Assembly: GCF_003640665.1 (NCBI RefSeq)
Contig: NZ_QQXL01000006.1
Coordinates: forward strand, 1 to 64,000
Length of the DNA stretch: 64,000 bases
Origin: Galactobacter caseinivorans
Lineage (GTDB): Bacteria; Actinomycetota; Actinomycetes; Actinomycetales; Micrococcaceae
Reading direction: 5' to 3'
Positions 32,631 to 42,163 of the stretch are shown in pieces. Below the pieces are notes generated by a model. It was not told the DNA's origin and did not search any database. It saw nothing but the letters and a program-made list of their open reading frames with translations. Position 1 is the first letter of the stretch. Each line of letters opens with the position of its first letter. A program made the translations under genes and the position numbers.

Positions 32631-34700
32631 CTACGGCAGGACCCACCCCAGGGCCACCTGACGCAGGGGAACACCCGCGCGCAGCAGGATCGTGGCGGCC
32701 ACCGCGTCGGCGTCGCCCAGCGTGCGGGCACCATCGTCTGACCCGGCGCCTGCCTCGGCCGCGATGGCGGTGCCCCACTGAATCGAGGAGAGCTGGAGCC
32801 CCAGCACATGAACGTTGTCCGCTACATGCCCGTCTTCGCCCACCAAACGATGATCCGCCCCGACCACGTCCAGGCCAGAGCCCGGCACGGTCTCGCCGTC
32901 CTCATTGGTGCGGCGGCGCGGGCGGCCCAGCCCGGATTCAAGCACGTCCCGCAGCAGCGGCGAGGCCGTCACGGCCACGCGGTTGGCGGGCATCATGGCT
33001 TCCACCATCCACCGCGACGTCACGGGGGGCGCGCTCACCCAGGGTGAGGCCGCGCTGAAAAGCCCCTCCGCGTCGTCGAACGTGTAGGTGGGTTCCGGGC
33101 CCAAAATCCGCACCACCCCGGCGCGCACCAGCGCCGCCAGCTGCTCCGTGCGTTCCAGGGGCGGCCCCGAGGCCAGCCCCTCCACAAGCGGTTCGAACCA
33201 GCCGCGCACCTGCGTCGCGACGGAGAGCTCGTCGATGAGACCCTCCGCTGCCAGGCGCTTGGTCACCAGTCGCCCGGCGTGAAGGGCGCCGATGCCCTGA
33301 TGCTCGGCCGAGCCTTCTCCCAGCGCGGCCCCGGCCGCATCCGCCTCCAGCCACTCAAGAATGGCCGCGGCGTGTCCCTCCGGCGTGGTGTGCCCCACCC
33401 CGGAAAAGGGCTTGGCCAGCGCACGAATGTTAAAGAAGGCGGCCTCCGGCGCGGCCGAGCGCAGCAGGTCCTTGGTGCGCACCGTCCAGACCTCATCGCC
33501 AATGTCATTGGGCGCGTCCAGGATCTGGGCCAGATCTTCTAGGAACGGCTCGGCGCCGCTCGGAAACAACTCCGGGGCCTGATCCGCGAGGGTGGCGTAA
33601 TAGTGCTCCACCACGTCTCGTTGCAGCAGCGGCCACACGTGCCGTTCAAAGTCCACGGTGCCCGGCGTGCGCCCCGTGGCGCCCTGCCGTGCGGCGCGCG
33701 CCACGCGCTCGTAGACCAGGTGTCGCAGCGTCACTCCTCGCGGAACAAAGGAGTCGACGGCGCTTTTGGCCCGGTAGGGCGCGCCGCGGCGGGACCCGGC
33801 GATGACCAGCGGTTCGCGCCCGGAGGGCACGTATTCCAGGGCGCGACCGGCGGGTAATCCGGTGTCCCGGAATTCCCCACCGCGGCCTTCACTTAGCACA
33901 ATCATGAGGTCAAAGAAGTTTAATCCGAGCCCGCGTACCAGCACGTTCTCCCCCGCGGGGAAAGCCTCATGATCCACATCCGCCGGCACATGCGGCGGGA
34001 GGTAACTGGCCTTGAACCCAGCGGCAGCACGCCCAGCGGCCTCCTGCGCAGGGGTCAGGCGCGCGGGGACGTGTCCCACCGCCAGCACCACATCGTGGGC
34101 GGCCAGGACCTCCCCGTCCGCTAGCACCACGCGGTAGCCGCCGGCCGGATCCGGGTCAATCGCCACGGCCGTGGCCCGCACATGATGCGGACCGTCGACG
34201 CCGGGTGTGGACTCGGCGAGCGCTGCGACTCGCGCCCACACATGGCGCAGATAGGCGCCGTAGAGCGCCCGCGGCGGGTACGAGGTGCGGCTCATGGCAC
34301 CCAACTCGGCCCGTTCCGTCTCACTCAACACAGCGCCGTCGCCCATCAACCTCCGGAACTGCTCAAAACTGAGCCCCGGCGCGCCTGAGCCCGCCGGACG
34401 CTCCGGCGTCACGGTGGGATAGAAGCAGGGGGTATTCATGAGGAACAGGCGGTTTTGCTCCGTGTTCCAGACATGGCCCGGCCCTGGTTCGTGCGAATCC
34501 ACGACCTCGATGCGCAGCCCGGAAGCAGGCACGCCGCCGGATGCTGCCGCCCTCGAAACCAGGCGTTCCACGGCGCTGGTGCCGCGCGGGCCCGCACCGA
34601 TCACAACCACCCGGCGCACAGCGGACTCGGAGCCAGGGCCGGGGCCGCCCGCGCCCCGCCCCTCTGCCTGGTTACCCTGCTGCACCGACTGCTCGCTCAC
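32631..34700 (-). CDS. FAD/NAD(P)-binding protein
   Basis: About 689 residues of a flavoprotein of the FAD-NAD(P)-binding type, distantly like lysine N-oxygenases. The dinucleotide-binding loop VVIGAGPRGTSAVERL is near the N-terminus. FLMNTPCFYPTVTPERP, VVLAVGHVPARL (second nucleotide site) and VLVRGLGLNFFDLM follow. Substrate unknown. GTG 34700 (SEQSVQQ) has GAAGGGTGG at good spacing; ATG 34730 is an alternative. It is divergent from the S9 peptidase. Confidence 0.82.
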   Translation of the reverse strand: MSEQSVQQGNQAEGRGAGGPGPGSESAVRRVVVIGAGPRGTSAVERLVSRAAASGGVPASGLRIEVVDSHEPGPGHVWNTEQNRLFLMNTPCFYPTVTPERPAGSGAPGLSFEQFRRLMGDGAVLSETERAELGAMSRTSYPPRALYGAYLRHVWARVAALAESTPGVDGPHHVRATAVAIDPDPAGGYRVVLADGEVLAAHDVVLAVGHVPARLTPAQEAAGRAAAGFKASYLPPHVPADVDHEAFPAGENVLVRGLGLNFFDLMIVLSEGRGGEFRDTGLPAGRALEYVPSGREPLVIAGSRRGAPYRAKSAVDSFVPRGVTLRHLVYERVARAARQGATGRTPGTVDFERHVWPLLQRDVVEHYYATLADQAPELFPSGAEPFLEDLAQILDAPNDIGDEVWTVRTKDLLRSAAPEAAFFNIRALAKPFSGVGHTTPEGHAAAILEWLEADAAGAALGEGSAEHQGIGALHAGRLVTKRLAAEGLIDELSVATQVRGWFEPLVEGLASGPPLERTEQLAALVRAGVVRILGPEPTYTFDDAEGLFSAASPWVSAPPVTSRWMVEAMMPANRVAVTASPLLRDVLESGLGRPRRRTNEDGETVPGSGLDVVGADHRLVGEDGHVADNVHVLGLQLSSIQWGTAIAAEAGAGSDDGARTLGDADAVAATILLRAGVPLRQVALGWVLP

Positions 34701-34771
34701 CGTCCACCCTTCTGAAGTCTTTGCCTCCATCCTCCCACCCAAGCCCCACGCGCACGTCGTAGGGTCGGAGC

Positions 34772-36898
34772 ATGAGCGTCACAGAGCAGCCCACCCCCGC
34801 CCAGACCCCCGATCCTTCCGAACAGTTCCCGTGGCTGGGCCAGGAGTACGGCGAGCGCGCACTCGGCTGGGCCGCGGAGCAGTCCGCCGCCACGGATTCA
34901 GTGATTGATTCCGCCCAACACCGCGCCGTGGTGGAGTCCATCACCGCCTCCCTTGACGCGGAGGACCGGATCGCGGCCGTGGCAAAACACGGCTCCCGCT
35001 ACGTGAATTTTTGGCAGGACGCCGCACATCCGCGAGGTCTGTGGCGCAGCACCAGCTGGGAGTCATACCGTTCCGGGAGCCCGGAGTGGGAGGTGCTGCT
35101 TGACCTGGACGAGCTGAGCGCGGCTGAGGGCGTGGAGTGGGTCTGGGCCGGGGCGTCGTGGTGCCCCATGCCGCAGGGCGGCGAGCCCACTCGGGTCCTG
35201 GTGAGCCTGTCCCCGGATGGCGGGGACGCCAAACGGGTGCGGGAGTTCGACGTCGAGCGGCGGGCTTGGGTGCCCGGCGGTTTTGATCTGCCCACGGCCA
35301 AGACGCACCTCTCCTGGTCCGGCCCCGATGAGCTGCTGGTCGGCACGGTCACCGGACCGGATGACACGACCTGTTCCTCATACGCGCGGTGCATTCGGCG
35401 ACTGCGGCGCGGGGTCGCCTTGGATGAGGCGCCGGTGGTGTTTGAGGTAGACGCGGCGCACGTCAGTGCCTGGGCGACCAAGGATCACACGCCCGGTTTT
35501 GAGCGTGAGATCGCGGAGGACAGCATCGATTTTTACCACTCGCGCCATTTCCTGGACCGCGGGCGCGGGAGCGGCTGGGAGGACGTGACCGTCCCGTTCG
35601 ACGCCCGGGTGCGCTACTTCCGCGAGTGGTTGATCGTCTGGACCATGAGTGACTGGGAGTTGGAGGGACACACTCACCCGGCCGGTTCGCTCGTGGTCGC
35701 CAAGGTGGATGACTGGCTGGACGGCCGCCGCGAAGTGCAACGCGTCTGGTCCCCTGGCGCGGGTGAGTCCCTGGAGTCGCTCGCCTTCACGCGCAGCCGC
35801 GCCATGATCGGCGTGCTCAAGGACGTGGTCTCCACCGTGTTGCTCCTGGACCCTGCGCAGGGGTGGGAGTCACAAACGGTCCCCGGTGTGCCGCCGCTCT
35901 CCAGCGTGAGCGTCTGGCCCGTGGATGACGAGGATCCGGCGTGCGCAGAGGACTACTGGATGAGCTCCTCCGGTTTCCTGGAGCCTGCCAGGCTCTGGCG
36001 CGGGGTCCTGGGGGCCCAGCCGGAGCTGATTGCGGCCGGGACTGAGCGCTTTGACGCGTCCCAGCACCAGGTCAGCCAGCACTTTGCCACGAGCCAGGAC
36101 GGGACCCGGATCCCGTACTTCCTCATCGCGCCGATCGGCGTCCCGGCGGACGGGGCCACACCCGCCTTGATCCACGCCTACGGCGGCTTCCGCTCCTCGC
36201 TGACCCCGACCTACTCCGCCGCCGTGGGCTTGGCCTGGCTGCAGCGCCGCACGGCGGATGGGCGGGCGCCCGCCTACGTGGTGGCCAACCTTCGCGGCGG
36301 TGGGGAGTACGGCCCCGAATGGCATTCAAGCGTCCTGCGCCAGAATCGCGTCAAGTCCTTCCAGGACTTGGAGGCGGTGGCGCGGCACCTGCACCAGAGC
36401 GGGCTCAGCGCCCCCGCGCTCACCAGCGTGATTGGCCGCTCCAACGGCGGGCTACTGACCGGCAACGCCCTCACGCGCTTCCCGGAGCTGTTCGGCGCCA
36501 TCAGTTGTGGGGTGCCCCTGCTGGACATGCTTCACTACACGCGCCTTTCCGCCGGGCACTCCTGGATTGCCGAGTATGGGGATCCGGATGTGGCCGGGGA
36601 TGCCGAATTCCTACGCGAGATGTCCCCGCTGCACCGGCTGGTGGATCATCCCCGAGCGGACTACCCGCCCACCCTTATCTGGTCCACGACCAGCGATGAC
36701 CGGGTGGGCCCGGTGCAGGCGCGCATGATGGCGGCCCACATGATGCACGACGGCGTGGACGACGTTTGGTACCACGAGGACAGTACCGGGGGGCACGCCG
36801 GCAGCATTGATCACGCCGATACGGCACGCATGCTGGCTCGCTCCTACAGCTTCCTGTGGGAGGCGGCTGTGGCTCCGGAGCGCCTGCACCGCGGCTGA
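34772..36898 (+). CDS. Prolyl oligopeptidase family (S9) serine peptidase
   Basis: A 708-residue protein with an N-terminal beta-propeller (about 60-420) and a C-terminal alpha/beta hydrolase domain. It has LIHAYGGFRSSLTP, VVANLRGGGEYGPEWH, and the nucleophile Ser in IGRSNGGLLTGNAL. Late Asp and His are in TSDDRVGPVQ and TGGHAGSIDH. No signal peptide, so cytoplasmic peptide hydrolysis is likely. ATG 34772 is 6 bases after TAGGGT (34760-34765), giving a leaderless mRNA. Confidence 0.9.
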   Translation: MSVTEQPTPAQTPDPSEQFPWLGQEYGERALGWAAEQSAATDSVIDSAQHRAVVESITASLDAEDRIAAVAKHGSRYVNFWQDAAHPRGLWRSTSWESYRSGSPEWEVLLDLDELSAAEGVEWVWAGASWCPMPQGGEPTRVLVSLSPDGGDAKRVREFDVERRAWVPGGFDLPTAKTHLSWSGPDELLVGTVTGPDDTTCSSYARCIRRLRRGVALDEAPVVFEVDAAHVSAWATKDHTPGFEREIAEDSIDFYHSRHFLDRGRGSGWEDVTVPFDARVRYFREWLIVWTMSDWELEGHTHPAGSLVVAKVDDWLDGRREVQRVWSPGAGESLESLAFTRSRAMIGVLKDVVSTVLLLDPAQGWESQTVPGVPPLSSVSVWPVDDEDPACAEDYWMSSSGFLEPARLWRGVLGAQPELIAAGTERFDASQHQVSQHFATSQDGTRIPYFLIAPIGVPADGATPALIHAYGGFRSSLTPTYSAAVGLAWLQRRTADGRAPAYVVANLRGGGEYGPEWHSSVLRQNRVKSFQDLEAVARHLHQSGLSAPALTSVIGRSNGGLLTGNALTRFPELFGAISCGVPLLDMLHYTRLSAGHSWIAEYGDPDVAGDAEFLREMSPLHRLVDHPRADYPPTLIWSTTSDDRVGPVQARMMAAHMMHDGVDDVWYHEDSTGGHAGSIDHADTARMLARSYSFLWEAAVAPERLHRG

Positions 36899-36972
36899 GG
36901 CCGTGCCGGGCCCCGGTTTTGGTGTCCACGCCTAGGCTCCGCTACGCTGTTGACGTTGCCTCAGGGCAATGT

Positions 36973-37061
36973 GGAGACGTGCCAGAGCGGCCGAATGGAC
37001 TTCACTGCTAATGAAGGGTCCGCTGAAAGGTGGACCGGGGGTTCAAATCCCCCCGTCTCCG
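36973..37061 (+). tRNA. tRNA-Ser (anticodon GCT)
   Basis: 89-base class II tRNA: acceptor GGAGACG/CGTCTCC, anticodon loop CTGCTAA giving GCT, long variable arm and T arm GGGGGTTCAAATCCCCC. No CCA encoded. Unlike the other two tRNA-Ser genes here, no integrase follows it. Confidence 0.95.
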
Positions 37062-37067
37062 CAGTGA

Positions 37068-37104
37068 AATGCCCCGGACTCATCAGAGTCCGGGGCATTT
37101 TTTT
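37068..37104 (+). terminator. Terminator after tRNA-Ser(GCT)
   Basis: A 14-bp stem (37068-37081 with 37086-37099), ATCA loop, then a run of T. Confidence 0.88.
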
Positions 37105-37165
37105 ATGTCTGGAGGCCTCGTGGACTGGCCAGCTGGTCGCCGTGCTGCGAGGCGCGCGTCCGGCC

Positions 37166-38359
37166 CTAACCGCGACGGCGGAAGGCGTGGAGCAGGCTCA
37201 GCGCCTGTTCCTGGGAGATGCCCGTGTGCCGCGAGACCACCTGGGCCGCGCTGACCAAATCTCCGGACTTCAACGCCTCAACAAAGGCCTGGCGCTCGCC
37301 CTCTGGCAGCTCCTGGGTGGAGAACTCCACGGCCGTGCCGTCTCCGCGATCAAAGCGGACGGCAATCCCGTCCATCCGGTCGTTGCCAGACTCGTGGTTG
37401 GAGCGCAACGCCGTCTCCACCTCGTCCCGATCAAGCCCCACCCGATTTGCGATCAGGTCCGCCGCAGAGGCCATATCGCCATCTCGCAGCTGCGACATGA
37501 GTTGGTCCCGCTCCGAATCCGGCAGGTCCTGGGTGGAGAAGCGGTGCAGATCCTCGCCATCGTGGTGCGTGAACTCCATGTGCCGCTCGCCGCGCCCGGC
37601 GTCCCCGCCGTAGACCTCACCCCATGAATCCGGGATGGTCCATTCGGGATCGTTGCGCGCCCACGGCTCCGCGGGCGGGCCGTCAGGGGAAGGCTGCCCG
37701 TCGGCATCAGCGGCGCTGTGGTCCGAGTCGTGAGCGTAAGTGGCCTCGGAGTGAGCGTCGCTAGCGCGGGTTTCGGCGGGCGTCGAGGCCGACGCCACGG
37801 CGGGTGTGGAGGCGGATTGAGGCGAATTTTTGGGGCCCGGTGAGGGGTCGGCGCCAGTTCCCCGCGGTGTGCCCGACGCCGTGTGCTCGCCTTCCGGCTT
37901 GGGTGTCCGGGTTCCGGGGTCGGCGGTTTCCGCGCCGGAAGGCGTGGACTCGTCCTGCCCGGTCGCCCCGCGTCCGTCCGTGCCCTGCCCTTCCTTGCCC
38001 TGCCCTTCCGCGCCCTGCCCGTTCACTGGCGGCGCCACGTCTTCAAAGAGTCCCTCGGGCTTCCAGGGTTGCGGGTGCAGGCGCATGGCCTGGGCATCCA
38101 ACAGGGCGCCGCGGGCGTTCTGGCCCGTGGCGTTGCGAATTTCTTGGGCGGCCGCGAGCAGGTTGCCCATGGCGAGGTAGCTGTTGACCAGGCGATGTTT
38201 TGGCTCGCTCAACCGGGCGGAGGCCTGGGCTGCACGCTCTGCCGTGGCCTCCTGAGAGAAAAGCTGGGCGTTGTTGGTGCGCACACGCCTCAGAACCGCG
38301 GAGGCACCCACCAACGCGATCACGAGTCCGCCAACCAACCACAGCCAGGTGTTATCCAT
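37166..38359 (-). CDS. Membrane-anchored protein with duplicated C-terminal domain
   Basis: 397 residues. One N-terminal membrane span (about 4-22, LWLVGGLVIALVGASAVL) is followed by a helical region and then a Ser/Pro/Gly/Ala-rich disordered linker of about 150 residues. Two copies of a roughly 50-residue domain end the protein: FSTQDLPDSERDQLMSQLRDGDMASAADLIA and FSTQELPEGERQAFVEALKSGDLVSAAQVVS. No known family. ATG 38359 lies 7 bases after TAGACT (38372-38367), so it is probably leaderless. The repeats look like a protein-binding module. Confidence 0.65.
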   Translation of the reverse strand: MDNTWLWLVGGLVIALVGASAVLRRVRTNNAQLFSQEATAERAAQASARLSEPKHRLVNSYLAMGNLLAAAQEIRNATGQNARGALLDAQAMRLHPQPWKPEGLFEDVAPPVNGQGAEGQGKEGQGTDGRGATGQDESTPSGAETADPGTRTPKPEGEHTASGTPRGTGADPSPGPKNSPQSASTPAVASASTPAETRASDAHSEATYAHDSDHSAADADGQPSPDGPPAEPWARNDPEWTIPDSWGEVYGGDAGRGERHMEFTHHDGEDLHRFSTQDLPDSERDQLMSQLRDGDMASAADLIANRVGLDRDEVETALRSNHESGNDRMDGIAVRFDRGDGTAVEFSTQELPEGERQAFVEALKSGDLVSAAQVVSRHTGISQEQALSLLHAFRRRG

Positions 38360-38430
38360 GCCCTCTAGTCTAGGCAGATCACCTGCGCGCCCACCGAGTG
38401 ATGACGCCAATTCGGCACAGAGCGAAGCAC

Positions 38431-40587
38431 TCAGCCAACCTGTGCAAGAACCAAGGGCAACACTCCGGGCGCCCCGGCCTGGCGCAGCACCCGGCTGGCC
38501 TCCGTCAGAGTCCACCGCGAGTCCGCCAGGTCGTCAACGAGCAACAATGGCCCCGGTGCACTAGCGAGCGCCTCTTCCCACTGCGCCGGGACCGCAAGCG
38601 AGCCATAGGTGTCCGCAAAGCGATACACGGAATTACCACCCGGCCCAAGCCGTGGCCCCTCGCCGGAATACTCCAGCGAACCCAAGAAGCGCAGTTGCCC
38701 CAGCTCCGCCAACCCGGCCGCGAGGGAACCCACCAGGAGGGGGCGGCGCCGCGACGGCATCGCCACTACACCCACGGGCCGCTGAGCCCATCCCCACTCA
38801 CCAAGCACCTTGGCGCAGGCCTGCAGCAGATCCGCTGGGACCGCCGCATCCGGGGCAGCAGATGCCTCGTCAAAGAGCGCCCTGAGCCGGCCACCCCACC
38901 CCAGGTCCGTGAGCCTGGCCAGGGCCCGGCCCTCCAGTGCTTGGACGGCGGGCGGGATCTTGCCCTTGACCGGCACCCCCAGCCGGTCCGCACCCGTGGG
39001 GTAGAGCTTGCGTGGCTCCACGCTCACACCCACCCGCTGCATGCCGGCACCGGCGCTGACCTGTGCTCCCTCTCCCACGGAGGTCGGGAACCACGCCCCG
39101 GCGCAGTTATCGCAGCGCCCGCAGGGGGACGCAGAGGCATCATCCAAGGCCCTGGCGAGGAACTCCATGCGGCAACCCGTGGTGCGTTCGTACTCCAACA
39201 TGGAGTGCTGTTCATCAAGCCGGGCTTGGGCCACCCGGGCATAGCGCTGCTCGTCATATGCCCACGCAACGCCGGTGCTGCGCCACCCTCCGGCCACGCG
39301 TTCCACCGCTCCGTCCACCGCAAGCACCTTGAGCAACAGCTCAAGCGGGCTGCGCCGCAGATTCACACGAACCTCCAGCGCCGGAACGCTCAGTGCCCCT
39401 CCGGCCTCAGCCAGCGCCGTCAGCACGGACTGCGCCCGGTCCTTGTCTGGCATGGAGGCGGTGGCAAAGTAGCGCCAGATCTCGCGATCCTCTTGGCCCG
39501 GCAACAGCAGGACATCCGCGGTGTCCGTGGCACGGCCGGCACGGCCCACCTGTTGGTAATAGGACACGGGTGAGCCGGGAGCGCCAAGGTGGATCACGAA
39601 TCCCAGATCCGGCTTATCGAATCCCATGCCAAGGGCGCTCGTGGCCACCAGGGCTTTGACCCTGTTCTCTTTCAGCGCCTGCTCCGCACGCTCGCGCTCA
39701 TCCGTGTCCGTGCGGCCCGTGTACGCCTGCACGTCATAGCCCGCGCGGCGCAGGGTGTCCGTGACGTCCTCAGCCGCGGAGACCGTCAACGTGTAAATGA
39801 TGCCGCTGCCTGGAAGCTGTCCCAGATGTTCCACAATCCACCCCAGCTGCGCGCGGGGCGAGGGCAGGCGCAAAACGCCCAAGCGCAGGGAGGTCCTGGC
39901 GAGCGGCCCGCGCAGCGTAAACACGTCCGTTCCGCCCACCGCCAGCTGCTCCTCGATGTCCTGAACCACGCGCGCGTTGGCGGTGGCGGTAGTGGCTAGC
40001 ACGGGGACGTTGCCCGGCAGCTCCGCGATCAAGTCACGGATGCGCCGGTAGTCCGGGCGGAAGTCGTGGCCCCAGTCGGAGACACAGTGGGCCTCATCCA
40101 CCACAAGCAGCCCCGTGCGTTCAATGAGCCGCGGAAGCTGGCTCTCCCGGAAGGACGGGTTGTTCAGCCGCTCCGGGGAAACCAGAAGCACGTCCACCTC
40201 GCCCGCTTCCAACTTGGCCTGCACCTCCCCCCACTCTGTGGCGTTGGCGGAATTAATGGCCTGCGCCCGCACGCCGGCTCGCGCCGCCGCGGACACCTGG
40301 TCACGCATCAGGGCAAGGAGCGGGGAAATGATGAGGGTGGGCCCGGCACCTCGAGCCCGCAGCAGCAGGGACGCCACAAAGTACACAGCAGACTTACCCC
40401 AACCGGTCCGCTGCACCACCAACGCCCGGCGATGCCCCTTGACCAGCGCCTCAATGGACTCGAACTGGCCCGGGTGGAAGTCAACATCAGGGCGCCCCAC
40501 GAGGCGGCGCAACACCTCGGTTGCCTCCAGCCGCAACTGATCCGATGCCGTGCCTGCTTCTGCCTGTTCTGCGTTGCTCTGGCTCAC
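38431..40587 (-). CDS. RecQ family DNA helicase with phosphoribosyltransferase-like C-terminus
   Basis: About 718 residues. Superfamily 2 helicase core: Walker A RTGWGKSAVY, DEAH box VVDEAHCVSDWGHDFRPDYRRI with the RecQ aromatic loop, TATAN, and a motif VI QQVGRAGRA. Four-Cys zinc site CRMEFL, then CGRCDNC. The C-terminus carries LLLVDDLADSRWTLTEASRVL, which looks like a PRPP-binding loop. It unwinds DNA in 3'-5' direction in repair. The GTG start (SQSNAEQ) is tentative; an upstream extension is possible. Confidence 0.88.
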   Translation of the reverse strand: MSQSNAEQAEAGTASDQLRLEATEVLRRLVGRPDVDFHPGQFESIEALVKGHRRALVVQRTGWGKSAVYFVASLLLRARGAGPTLIISPLLALMRDQVSAAARAGVRAQAINSANATEWGEVQAKLEAGEVDVLLVSPERLNNPSFRESQLPRLIERTGLLVVDEAHCVSDWGHDFRPDYRRIRDLIAELPGNVPVLATTATANARVVQDIEEQLAVGGTDVFTLRGPLARTSLRLGVLRLPSPRAQLGWIVEHLGQLPGSGIIYTLTVSAAEDVTDTLRRAGYDVQAYTGRTDTDERERAEQALKENRVKALVATSALGMGFDKPDLGFVIHLGAPGSPVSYYQQVGRAGRATDTADVLLLPGQEDREIWRYFATASMPDKDRAQSVLTALAEAGGALSVPALEVRVNLRRSPLELLLKVLAVDGAVERVAGGWRSTGVAWAYDEQRYARVAQARLDEQHSMLEYERTTGCRMEFLARALDDASASPCGRCDNCAGAWFPTSVGEGAQVSAGAGMQRVGVSVEPRKLYPTGADRLGVPVKGKIPPAVQALEGRALARLTDLGWGGRLRALFDEASAAPDAAVPADLLQACAKVLGEWGWAQRPVGVVAMPSRRRPLLVGSLAAGLAELGQLRFLGSLEYSGEGPRLGPGGNSVYRFADTYGSLAVPAQWEEALASAPGPLLLVDDLADSRWTLTEASRVLRQAGAPGVLPLVLAQVG

Positions 40588-40750
40588 CGCTTCAGTATTG
40601 CAGTGCACCCCGACGCGCCGCTTGGCGAGGCCGCGCACCTGTGGAAGAACACGCCGTCGGGCACTGATCTGTGCCGACTGTGAGGGAAGAAATCAGCCAT
40701 GCCGGTGCGGATCAGCACGCTCTGACGCGCCCGCCGCGTACTCTGGGGAC

Positions 40751-42163
40751 GTGAATACCATTGATCTTTCGGCCTCCTTTAAGGCCTATGACGTGCGCGG
40801 CATTGTTGGCGAGACCATCGACGAGAACGCCGTGCGAGCCATCGGAGCGGCCTTTGTGGACGTTCTGGGACTCGACGGCCAGCCGGTGTTGATCGGCGGC
40901 GACATGCGCCCCAGCTCCGTCCCGTTTGCCCAGGCCTTCGCGGACGGTGCCGCCTCACGCGGCGCCCGCCCGCAGATGCTTGGCCTCATCTCTACCGATG
41001 AGCTCTACTACGCCTGCGGCAGCAAGGGGGCGGCCGGCGTGACGTTTACGGCCAGCCACAACCCTGCCCAGTACAACGGCATCAAGATGGCCAAGGCCGG
41101 CGCCACCCCGGTGTCCTCTGACACCGGCCTCTTTGAGATCCGCGACGTAGCCCAGCGCTACCTGGAGCAGGGCATGCCAGCCTCCGTGGACTCCCCCGCA
41201 GCCCCCGAGTCACTGGACGTGCTCAGGGACTACTCCGAGTACCTGCGCTCGCTCGTGGACCTGAGCGGGATCCGCCCGCTCAAGGTCGTCGTGGATGCCG
41301 GCAACGGCATGGGCGGCATGACCACCCCCGCCGTCCTGGGGAATCAGCTGCTTCCGGGGCTGCCCCTGGACATTGTTCCGCTCTACTTTGAGCTGGACGG
41401 AAGCTTCCCCAACCACCCGGCCAACCCGCTGGAGCCCGCCAACCTGGTGGACCTGCAGCGCGCAGTCGTGGAGCACGGCGCTGACCTTGGCCTGGCCTTT
41501 GACGGCGACGCGGACCGCTGCTTTGTGGTGGATGAGCGCGGCGACGCCGTGACGCCCTCCGCCATCACCGCGCTGGTGGCCCGCCGCGAGATTGCCCGGG
41601 CCCAGGCTGGTGGCGAGGCGCACCCCGTCATCATCCACAACCTCATCACCTCCCGCGCCGTACCGGAGCTGGTGGAGCGAGAAGGCGGCCGTGCCATCCG
41701 CACGCGCGTGGGCCACTCCTTCATCAAGGCCGTCATGGCAGAGGAAGGTGGCGTCTTCGGTGGCGAGCACTCCGCTCACTACTACTTCCGCGATTTTTAC
41801 AATGCCGACACCGGCATGCTTGCGGCCATGCACGTCCTCGCGGCGCTGGGCGGCCAGGACCTGGTGCTCTCCGAGCTGGCTGCGGAATACGAACCGTACT
41901 TCTCCAGCGGTGAGATCAATTCAGAGGTCACCGATAAGGAGGCGGCCGTGGAGCGCGTGGTCGCCGCCGTGACCGCCGCGGGCGGTGTCACCGTGGACAG
42001 CCTGGATGGCACCACCATCAGCGCGGACAACGGCGAGTGGTGGTTCAACCTTCGCCCGTCCAATACCGAACCCTTCCTTCGCTACAACAGCGAGGCCAAG
42101 GACCAAGACACCATGGAAGAACTGCGGGACACCGTCCTTGCGGTTGTGAGGGGGCAGGCATGA
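40751..42163 (+). CDS. manB: Phosphomannomutase/phosphoglucomutase
   Basis: A 470-residue alpha-D-phosphohexomutase. Phosphoserine loop TASHNPAQYNGIKMAK, metal-binding DGDADRCF, sugar-binding GEHSAHYYFRDFY and the phosphate-binding RPSNTEPFLRY are all present. It makes mannose-1-phosphate for GDP-mannose and so for cell-envelope mannans. GTG 40751 is 6 bases after TACTCT (40739-40744), so it is leaderless. The next gene overlaps it by 4 bases. Confidence 0.94.
   Translation: MNTIDLSASFKAYDVRGIVGETIDENAVRAIGAAFVDVLGLDGQPVLIGGDMRPSSVPFAQAFADGAASRGARPQMLGLISTDELYYACGSKGAAGVTFTASHNPAQYNGIKMAKAGATPVSSDTGLFEIRDVAQRYLEQGMPASVDSPAAPESLDVLRDYSEYLRSLVDLSGIRPLKVVVDAGNGMGGMTTPAVLGNQLLPGLPLDIVPLYFELDGSFPNHPANPLEPANLVDLQRAVVEHGADLGLAFDGDADRCFVVDERGDAVTPSAITALVARREIARAQAGGEAHPVIIHNLITSRAVPELVEREGGRAIRTRVGHSFIKAVMAEEGGVFGGEHSAHYYFRDFYNADTGMLAAMHVLAALGGQDLVLSELAAEYEPYFSSGEINSEVTDKEAAVERVVAAVTAAGGVTVDSLDGTTISADNGEWWFNLRPSNTEPFLRYNSEAKDQDTMEELRDTVLAVVRGQA

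Noticed and set aside
32152-32661. 169-codon Pro/Arg-rich frame behind attR
   Set aside because: Generated by the intergenic repeat units; similar frames appear wherever the repeat occurs (57839-58219).
36973-37104. Third integration site at tRNA-Ser(GCT)
   Set aside because: No integrase, no repeat of the tRNA 3' end, and normal chromosomal genes follow.
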